From contig NC_063018.1 of assembly GCF_020509005.1 (NCBI RefSeq), positions 2,790,001 through 2,854,000 on the forward strand: a DNA stretch of 64,000 bases. Reading direction: 5' to 3'. Shown piece by piece: positions 22,937 through 33,541 of this stretch. The notes beneath the pieces are model-generated. The model was given only the letters and a program-made list of their open reading frames with translations, did no database searches and had not been told where the DNA came from. The DNA comes from Fulvia fulva (taxonomy: Eukaryota; Ascomycota; Dothideomycetes; Mycosphaerellales; Mycosphaerellaceae). A program made the position numbers and the translations under genes. Positions within the stretch are counted from its first letter, which is position 1. The number at the start of each line of letters is the position of its first letter.

Positions 22937-24457
22937 ATGAGCGTGATGATTCAATCGGTAGTGCGACTTGCACAGCCTACTAGCTATTCCTCTCCGTCGA
23001 AACGACAGCGAGTGCATCATGTAGTGGAGAAGGTGCCGGACAAGAGCATGGAAGAATACCTGGAGGAGGTGAGGAGGTTGTTCGAGGAGCCGTTGCAGAC
23101 AGAGAAGCTCCTCGGCATATCACAGCAATTGCAGAGCGAGTGTCGAGAGAGGTTACTCAAGTCGGACATATCTATGCTACCATCTTACCAACACACGCTG
23201 CCCAGTGGGCACGAACGAGGCGACTTTCTGGCTTTGGATGTCGGTGGATCGACATTTCGCATCGCATTAATACGACTTACTGGCAAATCAAAACTTGGAG
23301 GCGATAACATGCAAGTCCGGAGAACACGAAAGTTCATAATCAATGAAGATATACGAGGCCTGCAAGGGCAAGCATTCTTCGACTGGATGGCAGACAGGAT
23401 AAGCGAAATGCTTGAAGAGTACAACCACATCAATGGCACAACCAATGCACGATTACCTATGGGTCTGGCCTGGTCCTTCCCCATCGAGCAGACCTCACTA
23501 CGGAGCGGCAAACTTCTTGCAATGGGCAAAGGCTTCAAGGCGACACACGGAGTCGAAGGGCAGGATATCAGCGAGCTGATCATGCAATCCTGCAATCGCA
23601 AGGGCCTCAATGTCGAAATGCGTGCGATTGTCAATGACGGTGCAGCCACGCTGATGTCGCAAGCATACCGGGACCCTTCCACACGTATGTCGCTTATCCT
23701 TGGCACTGGCACGAATGCTGGAGTGTACCTTCCTGTCGAAGCGTTGGGTTCTGATAAATTCGGCGAACGACCAGACAGCTGGTACGAGGCAGCGAAGCAT
23801 GTCCTGGTCAACACAGAGCTCAGCATGGTAGGCAAACAGTCATTACCGATCACGAGATGGGACGAAGTGCTCAATGCGAGACACTCCCTACCGGACTTCC
23901 AGCCCCTGGAGTACCTCATCACGGGTCGTTACCTGGGTGAGATTGTGCGCCTAATACTCGTAGAAGCGATCGAAACGTGTCACCTCTTCGGCGGACAAAT
24001 GCCCGATCGACTGGATGAGCCCTACGCGTTTGACTCTCGCATCCTCGCAGAATTCGAAAGCGACTCCAGCGTCTCGATGGAGAAGGCGAGAATGGAGTTC
24101 CTACAAGCACATCCAATGCGCTCGCCGCTACGCCACAGCGAGCTAGAGTTCATTCGCGAGATCGCACGGCTGGTCTCCCAAAGAGCAGCAGCGTACCTCG
24201 CCACGGCTTTGCACGCGTTGTGGACAGTTCGGACAGAGTCCGAAGGCTTGTCTCTTGGCGGAGCGACACATGTCACCGTTGCATGTAACGGCACCATTGT
24301 TGAGAAGTATCCTTGCTACAGAGAGCTATGTCAACGGCGACTTGACGAGCTTTGTGTACTTTCTGGAGCATTGAAGGGTGCTGTCACCTTGAAGATGGCG
24401 CCTGAGAGCTCCATCTTTGGTGCCGCTGTTGCGGTGGCGTGTCTAGAGGATGCGTGA
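22937..24457 (+). CDS. Hexokinase-family N-acetylglucosamine kinase (HXK3-like)
   Basis: A single exon from ATG 22937, 506 residues. Hexokinase landmarks appear in order: the phosphate loop FLALDVGGSTFRIALI near residue 98, GLAWSFPIEQTSL near 176 (sugar binding), the catalytic Asp in IVNDGAATL near 235, LGTGTNAGVYLP near 257, and the adenosine-loop region with ESSIFGAAVAVA at the C-terminus. The loop reads GGSTFR where glucose hexokinases have GGTNLR, typical of the divergent HXK3/GlcNAc-kinase branch. It would phosphorylate imported GlcNAc to GlcNAc-6-P in the cytosol. The frame opens upstream at 22853 with a hydrophobic stretch; I prefer the later ATG, and a second ATG lies three codons on. 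The cluster context strongly supports the substrate. Confidence 0.88.
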   Translation: MSVMIQSVVRLAQPTSYSSPSKRQRVHHVVEKVPDKSMEEYLEEVRRLFEEPLQTEKLLGISQQLQSECRERLLKSDISMLPSYQHTLPSGHERGDFLALDVGGSTFRIALIRLTGKSKLGGDNMQVRRTRKFIINEDIRGLQGQAFFDWMADRISEMLEEYNHINGTTNARLPMGLAWSFPIEQTSLRSGKLLAMGKGFKATHGVEGQDISELIMQSCNRKGLNVEMRAIVNDGAATLMSQAYRDPSTRMSLILGTGTNAGVYLPVEALGSDKFGERPDSWYEAAKHVLVNTELSMVGKQSLPITRWDEVLNARHSLPDFQPLEYLITGRYLGEIVRLILVEAIETCHLFGGQMPDRLDEPYAFDSRILAEFESDSSVSMEKARMEFLQAHPMRSPLRHSELEFIREIARLVSQRAAAYLATALHALWTVRTESEGLSLGGATHVTVACNGTIVEKYPCYRELCQRRLDELCVLSGALKGAVTLKMAPESSIFGAAVAVACLEDA

Positions 24458-25472
24458 TGATTTCGGCACCACTCCAATGCGACAGACTACAGCTACTTGA
24501 TGAGCCCCCCTGTTCTTGAACACGCATTTCAGCCAGCGAGTGCTAGTACTTGGAGATGAGAATCGGGAAATGAAGGGGCGTACGAGGCGTAAGAACGATA
24601 CCCGCTTGGCGATGGAAGCATTGCGAGAAAGCGATGACTAGGGTTTGATGTTGATCACTTCATCAGCCAGGATGAGTACAGCATAGAAGTCTCACGCAAG
24701 TCTTTTGGAAAGGATACATGGGGGTTTGGCTAGGGAGTGCTTTTGACCCACAAAGCCATTGTGCTTAGGTGGAGTCACGGTAGCATCGCAGCTAGCAACA
24801 CTACTCCCAGGGATCTGAGACATATCAGCTGTTCTTACTTGCGACTTACCTCATCTACTCTTTGTCCGACTTGACGCGTAGGATGTAGACGGTCATGCGG
24901 ACGACCGCAGCGCTGCGGTACTACGCAATTCGTTGAAGCTCGCCTGCATGTATTGTATCGTGGTCGGGTCTGCGGCATGCCCATGCAATCTGGGCGTGAT
25001 GGTCTCAGAGGTATAGTTCTACCATTCGCCAAGCACTTGAGGGTGGTAACATGCGCTCGAGCCATGATCGAGCACTAGATACAGTGTAGATACAGACTGT
25101 ACTATCATCCAAGCAGCATGAGCATCACAAGACACGACCACCGAACGATGATGTCCATCGCTGTGCTGACAGTGCTGTACATCTCTTCGCTTCAAGCCCA
25201 CATACAAGGATCACGCGGGGCAGCATGCCAGCATGCCAGCACGAGCCGACATGCACAACCCATGTCGCCATCCTGTATTCGCTGGCAGCGATAGCGGTTG
25301 CGATAGCTCAGCGCACGTATCGTAGCGTGCGAAGCTGCAAGCACTGCACGCCTTCAGCTGATGAGACATTCATAGCAATCAATTGTACCTCTACCTCCCC
25401 ACGCCACAACCTCCGCCAAGCCATAGCAGAGCGTCACAAAGTCACAACCACCTCCTCCCACACCGCCAAGCA
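24458..25472. other. Intergenic region, no gene seen
   Basis: About 1 kb between two plus-strand genes. It presumably holds the kinase terminator and the monooxygenase promoter. No repeats or RNA genes were recognised. Confidence 0.5.
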
Positions 25473-26834
25473 ATGCAAGTCCTAATCATAGGCGCAGGCT
25501 GCACCGGCCTGCTCCTCGCCCAAGGCCTCAAGCGCGCCGGGATAAACGCCACAGTCTACGAGCGGGAAACACCAGAATACTGTACTGGCCGGCCTCGAGA
25601 ATGGGGGATGAGTTTACATTGGGGGATCGAGGCGATTGAGAAGGTACTGCCCGAGGAGTTACGGGCGAGGATAAGGGAAGCGTGGTGTGATCCGTGCTGG
25701 GAAGGGGAGTTGGTTTTGAAGCATTATCATGGTCACACGGGGGATTTGGCGTTTGAGACGCAGTTGGGGGATGGGACGAGGGTTAGTAGAAGGAAGATGA
25801 GGGAGTTGTTCAAGGAGGGGTTGGATGTGAGGGTGAGTAGAATTAAATGTATTGATTTTTCATTTCGCTGAGTCTCTCTGCTGCCGTGGTGGTGCTAATG
25901 CTGATTGTCCGATATTAGTATGGAAAGAAGCTCGCCACCATCAAACAGGACGAATCCTCCGTTACTGCGATCTTCGAGGACGGCACTGAGGCGACTGGCG
26001 CGTTGCTTATTGGTTGCGACGGCGCTCGGTCTGTTGTTCGAGAGCTCCTTTTGGGCCATGAAAGGGCTCAGAACACATTCCTCGACGTGTCCCTCTTCAA
26101 TTTCCCATGCAGTTTCGACGCCGAAATTGCCAAACGAATTCGCGCACAACATCCCATCTTCTTCAATAGCTATCAACCAGAGGGCTGGATGTTCTGGCTC
26201 TCGGCCCAGGACGTTGCTGACGTAGACAAGCCGGAGACGTGGCTGTTTCAACTCATGTTCTCGTGGGTCGGACCGCCAAGGCAAGAAGAGCTCGCCACCA
26301 AGGAGGCGAGGACTGCTTTCCTCAAGTCGAAGGCGTCTCTCTATGTTGACCCTTGGCGGACAGTGCTCCAGGCGATACCAGATGACGTGAGCTTTGGTCT
26401 TGACCGAATCGCCGAGTGGAAGCCTTTCGACTGGTCGTCGGAGCCATTGGCAAGTCGAGTGACACTGGCTGGCGATGCCGCTCATGTAAGTGATCTCATG
26501 ACTGCAGAGGCCTTCCGTGGTGGAACGAAGGACTAATTTCACTTTCTAGGCAATGGCACCATACCGAGGCCAGGGGCTGAACAATGGCCTAGAAGATGCC
26601 GCCTGCTTGAAAGAGCTTCTCGCAAACATGCAAGATGCAACCCAAGCACTGGGTCCGAGCCTGCACCAGTACGAAGCCGAGATGCGGCAAAGGTCTCTGA
26701 AGGAGATTGAGATCTCAAGGGCTTCTGCATACATTTCGCACGACTTCGAGCAGCTGATGAATGGTCCCCTCGCGAAGCACGGCGTCCGCAAAAATGTCGA
26801 CATTGACGAGAAGCCGAAAGATAATCATCTGTAG
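25473..26834 (+). CDS. FAD-dependent monooxygenase (salicylate-hydroxylase-like)
   Basis: Exons 25473-25832, 25919-26485 and 26550-26834, with introns of 86 and 64 bp (both phase 0), encode 403 residues. The N-terminus is a Rossmann FAD-binding motif (VLIIGAGCTGLLLAQGL) ending in an acidic/basic strand (VYERE). The second conserved FAD site LLIGCDGARSVVR is near residue 160, and the ribityl-binding GD motif RVTLAGDAAH near 305, split from PYRGQGLNNGLEDA by intron 2. This is the group A flavoprotein hydroxylase pattern. The substrate is unknown. It lies inside the GlcNAc cluster, between the kinase gene and the regulator gene, and its stop is only 11 bp from the convergent regulator stop. A catabolic role alongside GlcNAc use is conceivable but unproven. 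Confidence 0.88.
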
Positions 26835-26845
26835 CCTGCCAATGT

Positions 26846-28575
26846 TCAGCTTACATCCGCGCTGAAGTATCGTTTGTTTCTAGATTTCGTGCTGGTCTGA
26901 GGGTCTCTGGGATCTGTCGGCAGCTTTGTGTGGTGCACGACATGTGGTCTGTAGACAGCGTCTACGGGTGGCATCCAGTCATCGAGGCCAAGAGGAAAGT
27001 ATTCGTAAAGCAGGTCCGCGCTCTCATCGGGACTGTTGATCGTATTGATGGAGAATGAAGGTGGTCGGGGCGGAATGTGTATCTTCTTCGCGGCACGCTG
27101 ATCCGGAGGTGTTGCGCTGTTCCCTGGACGTGGCGAATCATCTTCCACTAGCGACAGATTGATCGGCGCTGGAGGTGGCATTGGATTTGACCGTGGCCGA
27201 TGCTTGTCTGGTGAAGATATCGCATAGATGTTTCCCGGGTTCGGTGGGGTCGTTCTAGGCTGCGCAGTATTATCTTCCGCCTGCGCTCCTGCACTGGCCT
27301 GTCCCCAGGCATACGCCTGAGTTGGAGCCAAGCTTTCGTGCGCCTCGTTGTAGGAGTACATGGACATGGCAGGCGCCTGCGCTTCTGTCTTCACCGGCGC
27401 AGAAGTGGGAGCTTCATTTCGCGCTGGTTTGTCTCCCGCCACTGTTGCCGCTCGCGTCGGCTGGCCTGGAAGATTCGACGCCTTCCTGGCATGTCCTGTG
27501 CCATTGAGTGGTAGATCCTTGCGAGACTGGAAGTTGCGCGGGCTTCTTCCACGTACAATGATGGCGCCAGACGTCACCTCTGCTATCGATATCTTCCCGC
27601 CTGTGGCCAACGTCGCAAGGACCTTAAGTCTCACCACAAAGTGTTGCTGCAGCTCTTTTCTCCGCCCGTTGTTCGCTGTTGCTATTCTGAACTGCAATCG
27701 CTTCCATTGAAATGGATAGGTTGCAAAGTCGGTGTTCATCTCTTGCACATTCATGAGATCTAGCGGTATTGAGGGCGGCTCTCGCTCGACTTTGTCCTCT
27801 GGCAAAGGTGCATTGGGATTTGCAGGTGTTTTCCAAGGTACCGAAATAATCTTCACTGCATTCCCCTCGGTCGACTCAGTCGCGTTCAACACTAACTCCT
27901 GGCCGATGATCGGGATCTGCTCTCCCTGGTCTGTCATGATGAACCTCAGCGTGCGAGGCAGCGTGATCTCTCCCGTAATCTGGAACAGATTCCGTCGATA
28001 GCACGTAAGTTCTGATGGCGGCGGCTGCGCATCTCCTGCAGTGGCCCATGGCGATTCGGCCAAGAAGAACATGCCATGGAGCTGCGCTTGGATGGATAGT
28101 GTCGTTCGTCTGTAGGTGAAATCGAGGAGGGCATAGTCGAAGGAGGGTAGCGTGAAGCTCAACAGCTTGTTATCGCGGTCGATCGAGGGCGTCTCTCCAT
28201 CGTTGGAGTCGTTTTGGGTCGGGTGCTCGAATGCGCTCACTACGTCCGAGAAGGGATCTTCGTAGGTACTCGAGAATCGTTTGAGAGGCGGAGGAGGGGC
28301 ATGCAAGCCGTGGAGGTTCAGCTCCTCACTCCTTCACAAACAGCTGTCAGTATGCTGGCTGTTTGCTGTATGGGATCGCATCGCACGAGCTTGGAGGAGG
28401 ATCACACATACCCTGCATACCCACCGTACGTCGACTGCTGGTCGACATAGTCGGTGGGCAGTAGCATCTCCTGGAAGGGGTCCGCATTGCCAGCCACGTT
28501 CACATTGACGTTGGGATGCTGCATCTGCGTGGCCAGGTAGGTCATGGTTGACGGGTCGAAGCCGGATAGATCCAT
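26846..28575 (-). CDS. Ndt80/PhoG-like (p53-like fold) transcription factor, probable GlcNAc cluster regulator (RON1-type)
   Basis: Exon 1 is 28575-28412 and exon 2 is 28328-26846, with an 83-bp phase-2 intron (GTATGT...GAAGGAG), giving 548 residues. The 3' splice site is GGAG|T, unusual in lacking a pyrimidine before AG, but it is the only one that keeps the frame. Residues ~90-340 match the Ndt80 DNA-binding domain, with strands such as FDYALLDFTYRRTTLSIQAQ, the basic segment ATYPFQWKRLQFRIATANNGRRKELQQHF split by short loops, and IIVRGRSPRNFQSRKDLPL. The C-terminal third is Pro/Ser-rich and disordered. RON1 is the Ndt80-like activator of GlcNAc catabolism described in Trichoderma; position and family make that the best assignment here. 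It could instead be another fungal Ndt80 paralogue. Confidence 0.85.
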
Positions 28576-29692
28576 GGCGATGGCAGCGTCGCATCAGCGC
28601 ACGCCCTACAGTAGGATGGCAGAGCTGAGCTTCGCATGGGAGATGCAATCCGTCGTCTGGCGCTCCCCTCGCAGCCTTGACCTTGACGACGTCGGGATCG
28701 CCGCCGGTGAGCAGTGTGTATGTAGTATTTCGGATTGTATGCTCTTCCTGTGCGCAGCCAATCGCCCGGTCTGTCTCTCGCTGTCGGCAGTCTGACTTGG
28801 ACCAGTCGATCGTCCGGAAGCCGAGCGAGGAGGCGAGTGCAGCTTCTGTGCAACTGAGCAGCCCGCACTCAGAGCTGAGAGTGATACGAAGGCATCGAGG
28901 ACTCTGCGCGGTGGTGCCGGTCAAAGGTCGAAGATGGCCGTCGCTGGTCGATGTGAGATAGATCAGGCTCCTGGCGACGTCTTCGGCTGCCCACGTTATG
29001 ATCGACGGCACTCGTATGCACGTGCATCATCCTGTGCATTGTAAACGTCTGTGAGCGTGCTCTGTGTTCCCCGGCATCCGAGCTTCGAGTCTGCCCGTGG
29101 AACAATCGTGATAGGGTGATAGGCGGGCCTTGGCCCTTGAGCCGCTGCCCTTGTGGCTTGTGCCGGCTGATCACGGTCTAGCCAGCTCGGAATGTGGAGA
29201 GCACTTCGCACCCAACTTAGATACGAGGTCCGTCTGTCTTATGGAATACTGTATTTATCCCATCAGGCTGTACACTATTCGAGAGCCATACCTATAGCAG
29301 AAAGATCATCAGATCTGCCATCCTCCACTTGCTGCCAAGATTACCAGAGTCCACCTAACGCTCGATCATAACAGCATCCCCAGCCGGGTATTCCGGTGAG
29401 CCATCCGTCCCTTTCGTAGCACACCAGTCGAAGTTGGGAGTAGTAGGAGGGCCAGTGAACGTACAAGTATTCTTAGTACACACGCCGACCATGTCTGCTG
29501 GAAGATCAATGTCCATCATGCTTTGTCCTGCATACCAACTTCGTAGACAGACTCATGCCCCGCGTAGGAAATCTCCACCAGAGGCTCCTTGCAAAGTCAC
29601 GCGAATTAGAATCTTGGCATGCCATCGTGACAATTTCGTGATAGGGTATATTGACGAAGAAATAAACCGTCGCACCAAGGCATGACACCTCA
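28576..29692. other. Spacer between two minus-strand genes
   Basis: About 1.1 kb holding the promoter of the Ndt80-like regulator and the 3' flank of the GH3-GNAT gene. I see no separate gene. Confidence 0.55.
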
Positions 29693-32600
29693 TCAAGATG
29701 GTGGCACCATCGTCCAGGTCGCGGCGTCACAACTGACCTCTTCGAAGTTGTGCAGGGTGCTGAAACCCATAGCACTGAGACCATCGAGGTTTCCATCGCC
29801 ATCCATCTGCAACAGGTCAGTAAATCGTCAAAAGCAGTGAAGACGAACTTACATAGTCCAACACGCAAGCATTGCATCCTTGCTGCTTGATCTGGCGCAT
29901 TCCCAGCAAGATTAAGCCTTGCAGCAGAGTCGAATACTCGCCCACAGAAGGACTGATCACTGGTGACGATATCCCACCAGCCAGCTCACCCAGATCCTTC
30001 ATGCTAGGCACGAACTCCGCCACCTGGGACGACATATTGTAGAGCACAACGGTTCCCACGATTGTGCCGTCGTCAGGTCGCTTCGCGCGAATGATGCCGC
30101 ACGCTTCAGGGTCTGCGAGCGCCATCTTATACACTTCGGCAAGACCCTGTCTGTTGTTGGTCTTGATGTGGTCGAGTACTGGTCCCGCATAGTTCCAGCC
30201 GTAGACGAGATCGAAGTCAGCACCTGCGCTCTGTAAGCTCTTTGCCATGCCCTCGGGTGGCGCCCAAGTGGACAAGTTCCGGGCGACCATGCTGCATACG
30301 GCCCTGGAAAGTGCGGTATTCCAGCCAAGATTCGCGAACCACGATCGCAGTCGTTTCCGCTCGCCGCCATGGCCTGTTGGGATACCAAGGTATATACTGG
30401 GCGATCGAGATCCGAGCTGGAAGCGCTTTACGCCTTCCCTTTGAAGCAGATTGCGTATTGCACGATTGTGCAGAGAGTGTCCGATAGAGAGCTTCCTCCG
30501 GCTTGGGTCGACAAAGATTGCGCCAATTGCTCCAGTGCCGCTCGCTTGGAAGTAGTACGTTGCGCAGAAGCCATACACCGCTTGGGTGCTGCTGTTGCGC
30601 ACAACGTAATGCGACTCAAGCACTTCGGGATTTCGAAGCAGGAACGAATTCGAAGTGGCGCATGCTAGCTCGGAGTGGAGACCAGGCGTATTACCATCGA
30701 CGACCGCCTTGATCAGCGCGTCGAGACCATTCGAATCGCGCTCTTCGTTGAAAGCCTCGACTAGCCAGTGCTGTTTCGATTGTGATAGCTTCTGACTCTG
30801 GCTGATCGATCCAGGTAGTGCGCCAGCGGCTGTGAAGTCTCCATACAAGACTTTCACCAGCGACATCAGTGCGGTCTCCGTGAAGTCGTACGTGCAGATG
30901 TAAGTCCCGATATTCTGATCCATGGCAAAGTCATACGGCGAGCTGACGGAGACCACGATCAGCGGCTTCTCGCGCCTCTCGCCGCTAGACGTATAATGCA
31001 TATTACATATCATGGAAACATGTTTGGTGAAGCCATGCTGATACATGTTGCGATTAGCGTCTGCAGTGACTATCACCACTGCGCTGGCTCTGTTGATTAG
31101 GTTCTCGTGCTGTGGTCGTACGCCATTGGCGGTGTAAGATGTATGGAGGACACGGCCACTTCTTCCTCGAGCAAGAGAACGACCAAGTTCTCGAAAGACT
31201 CGTTCGCCGCTCATGACAGATGCGCTACGTTCCCAGGCTGCTGGTTCGGGCGATCCATTTGTTGCCTGTTCTGAGAGCGCTCGTGATGCTGCCGAGGCTG
31301 CTAGTGGCTTGACCAGAGGTGTCAGAAGCAGTAGCTCATCTTCAGGTTCCATCAGGTTCGTTAATGGCAGAAGCCTGTTCTTGTCACGAACGACAGTGAT
31401 GGACGAGTTGTATGCTTTGGTCGATAACGTCGTGTGCGATGGCTGCAGCTGCGACAGCAAGCTTACACCAGGAGGATTGAGGGCCTTGTCCCAGCTGGTG
31501 CATTTTGCCTTCATGTCCAGGACACGCTTCAGCGATACCTTGATGCGTTCCTCGCTGATCATCGCGTTCTCCAGACCCAGCTTAAACCCGGCGATGGCTT
31601 CCTGTTGGTGAACAAAAGATCGGCACAAAAGTACAATATCACATCCAGCGTTGATGGCCATTACTGTGCCGCCACCAACACCAATGTTATGACTGAGCGC
31701 TTCCATCTCGAGGCAGTCGGAGATGACGACACCGTCGAAGCGTAGATCGTTGCGAAGGAGATCGTTCACGACCTGATCTGACAGGCATGCGTGCATTACG
31801 TTCAGCCCAGCAGACGACATGGCACAGCCTCCAACCATCATGGCATCGAGGCCTGCCAGAATCGCATTGCGAAAGGGCACCAAGGCGTTGAGACTGAGCG
31901 ACTCAAGACTCTCCGTGATCGTTGGCACATCAAGAGCTGATCCGAGGAACTCCAGACTGCCGTACGATGGAAAGTGTTTGCCCATGGTACTGACACCCGC
32001 GTCCTTGTATCCTTTCATGAAGGCAATGCCATATGCTGAGACTTCTTGAGGATCATCGCCTGTCGTTCTCACACCGAGTGGCTGGTTACGGACGTTGGTC
32101 AGCACGTCGAGACATGGTCCCATCATCAGGTTGAGACCGCATGCTGCGATCTCTTCGGCGGTCGCCTTGGCTACTTCGTACGCGATTTCCTTGGACCCGG
32201 TGGCTGCCAGACCCATCGCCGAAGGGTATTGGCGAATGTAGATCTCATCGAAGAGACTGTTGACGCCGCCATTCTCCTGGTCCAGGCCAATGAGCAGAGG
32301 GACGGTATGGCCAGCCTCGTATGCTGTTCGTTGCAGTTCAAGCACGAGCTCTGTGCACTGCTCGGCACCTATGGCGGTCAGCGGACGGCTGCCTACCATG
32401 TGTTGACATGCAGAGCTTACTTTTCAAGTTCTTCGCAGTAAGTAAGATGGAACCAAGGTGGTCCTCTCGGATCAGCTTCTTGATCTGTGGCGTTACAGTG
32501 GTGCCCTCGAAGCCCATCTAATGCGCATAAGCAGGTCGATCCTCGTTACAACACCTCATGCATGAGCACTTGCCATAAAGAGCTGCCCCAGAGTTCTGCC

Positions 32601-32731
32601 ATGGCGGTCAGCGTTGCATCTGCAAATGACTTCACCAGGATATGCGATGGGGCCATGACTAACGAGGATGTATTGACTCACTTGTCCATGTCGCCCCAAT
32701 ATGGGTCAAAGGTGCCATTGCTCGCGACCAT
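29693..32731 (-). CDS. GH3 beta-N-acetylglucosaminidase fused to GNAT acetyltransferase-like domains (Nag3-type)
   Basis: Five exons: 32731-32682, 32595-32574, 32517-32421, 32368-29853 and 29806-29693, 932 residues. Exon 2 is only 22 nt. Intron 1 (86 bp) has branch site GCTGAC just before its 3' end; intron 2 begins GCAAGT, a canonical GC-AG donor, and splices phase 0 into ATGGGC, giving the family segment LGQLFMMGFEG. Residues ~20-400 are the GH3 barrel: LDQENGGVN, GKHFPSYGSLEF near 187 and the likely nucleophile Asp in VVISDCLEM near 274. From ~560 on lie GNAT-like halves with an acetyl-CoA loop (RRKLSIGHSL near 682). Fungal GH3-GNAT enzymes hydrolyse N-acetyl-glucosaminides. No signal peptide is seen, so it is probably intracellular. 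The gene is divergent from the deacetylase gene, 810 bp away. Confidence 0.88.
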
Positions 32732-33541
32732 GGTCACAACGCTAGCAACCTAGCGATGTTTCCCGGGACCTGATCCACGTAGGGCCCTCGTGCTGTGACC
32801 ATAAGGCTACCCGGCCAGGCAGATACCGTTGCGCTGGAGGTGGAGCTCGGCTTGCTACCTCGACAGCGTATCCATCCTTTCTCGGTACTCCTTCGCGTCC
32901 TGGCGAGCTTAACTCTGGATGAACGATGCAGTCGTGATGCCGAGCGATCCGGTGCAATGGACTGGGCACGTGGCAGATGTGAGGTCGGTATCGGACCAGC
33001 TGTTTGTCTCAAGGATGGAGTTGCTTACTTGCCCGCCACCACCAACCACAGCGCTGCCCGGGTCGTTTCATTCGCTTGGCTAGTTCTAAAGCCGAGACGC
33101 GGAGAGAGCTTGCCCTTGTTATTATGTACAAAACTTTGGTGCTGTCTCCATCCTCTCCTCTTCTCCATGCTACCTCGCCATCGAAGCTAATTATTCGTTG
33201 CTGGCAAGCTCGTGATGCAACCATTGGATCGCAGTCCCTCTACTTCTACCTGCAACGCCGAGATAGGCCGATAAGGTAGGTGCAGCGGCTTCAAGGGCCA
33301 CGAGGAAAGGACCGCCATGCTACAGCACAATGTCAGCTTGCTCTGTGACGTCTGCTGTACAGGCTGTATCGACGTATCTGAGCTAGCTGTTGGGACATCG
33401 TGTCATTGATGCTGTTGACCTGCGATTCTCTTACCTATGCCTCACTGGCTGCAGTACTAATCTCGACATCATTCATACTGACTCCCTAGGATCTGAAGCC
33501 GAGTTCGACACGGAGGATCCGGAACAAGACAGAGCACAGAC
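32732..33541. promoter_or_regulatory. Divergent promoter region, GH3-GNAT / deacetylase
   Basis: Eight hundred and ten base pairs between divergent GlcNAc-pathway starts. It presumably carries control sites for both genes. Minus and plus frames open across 32734-33190 look fortuitous. Confidence 0.5.
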
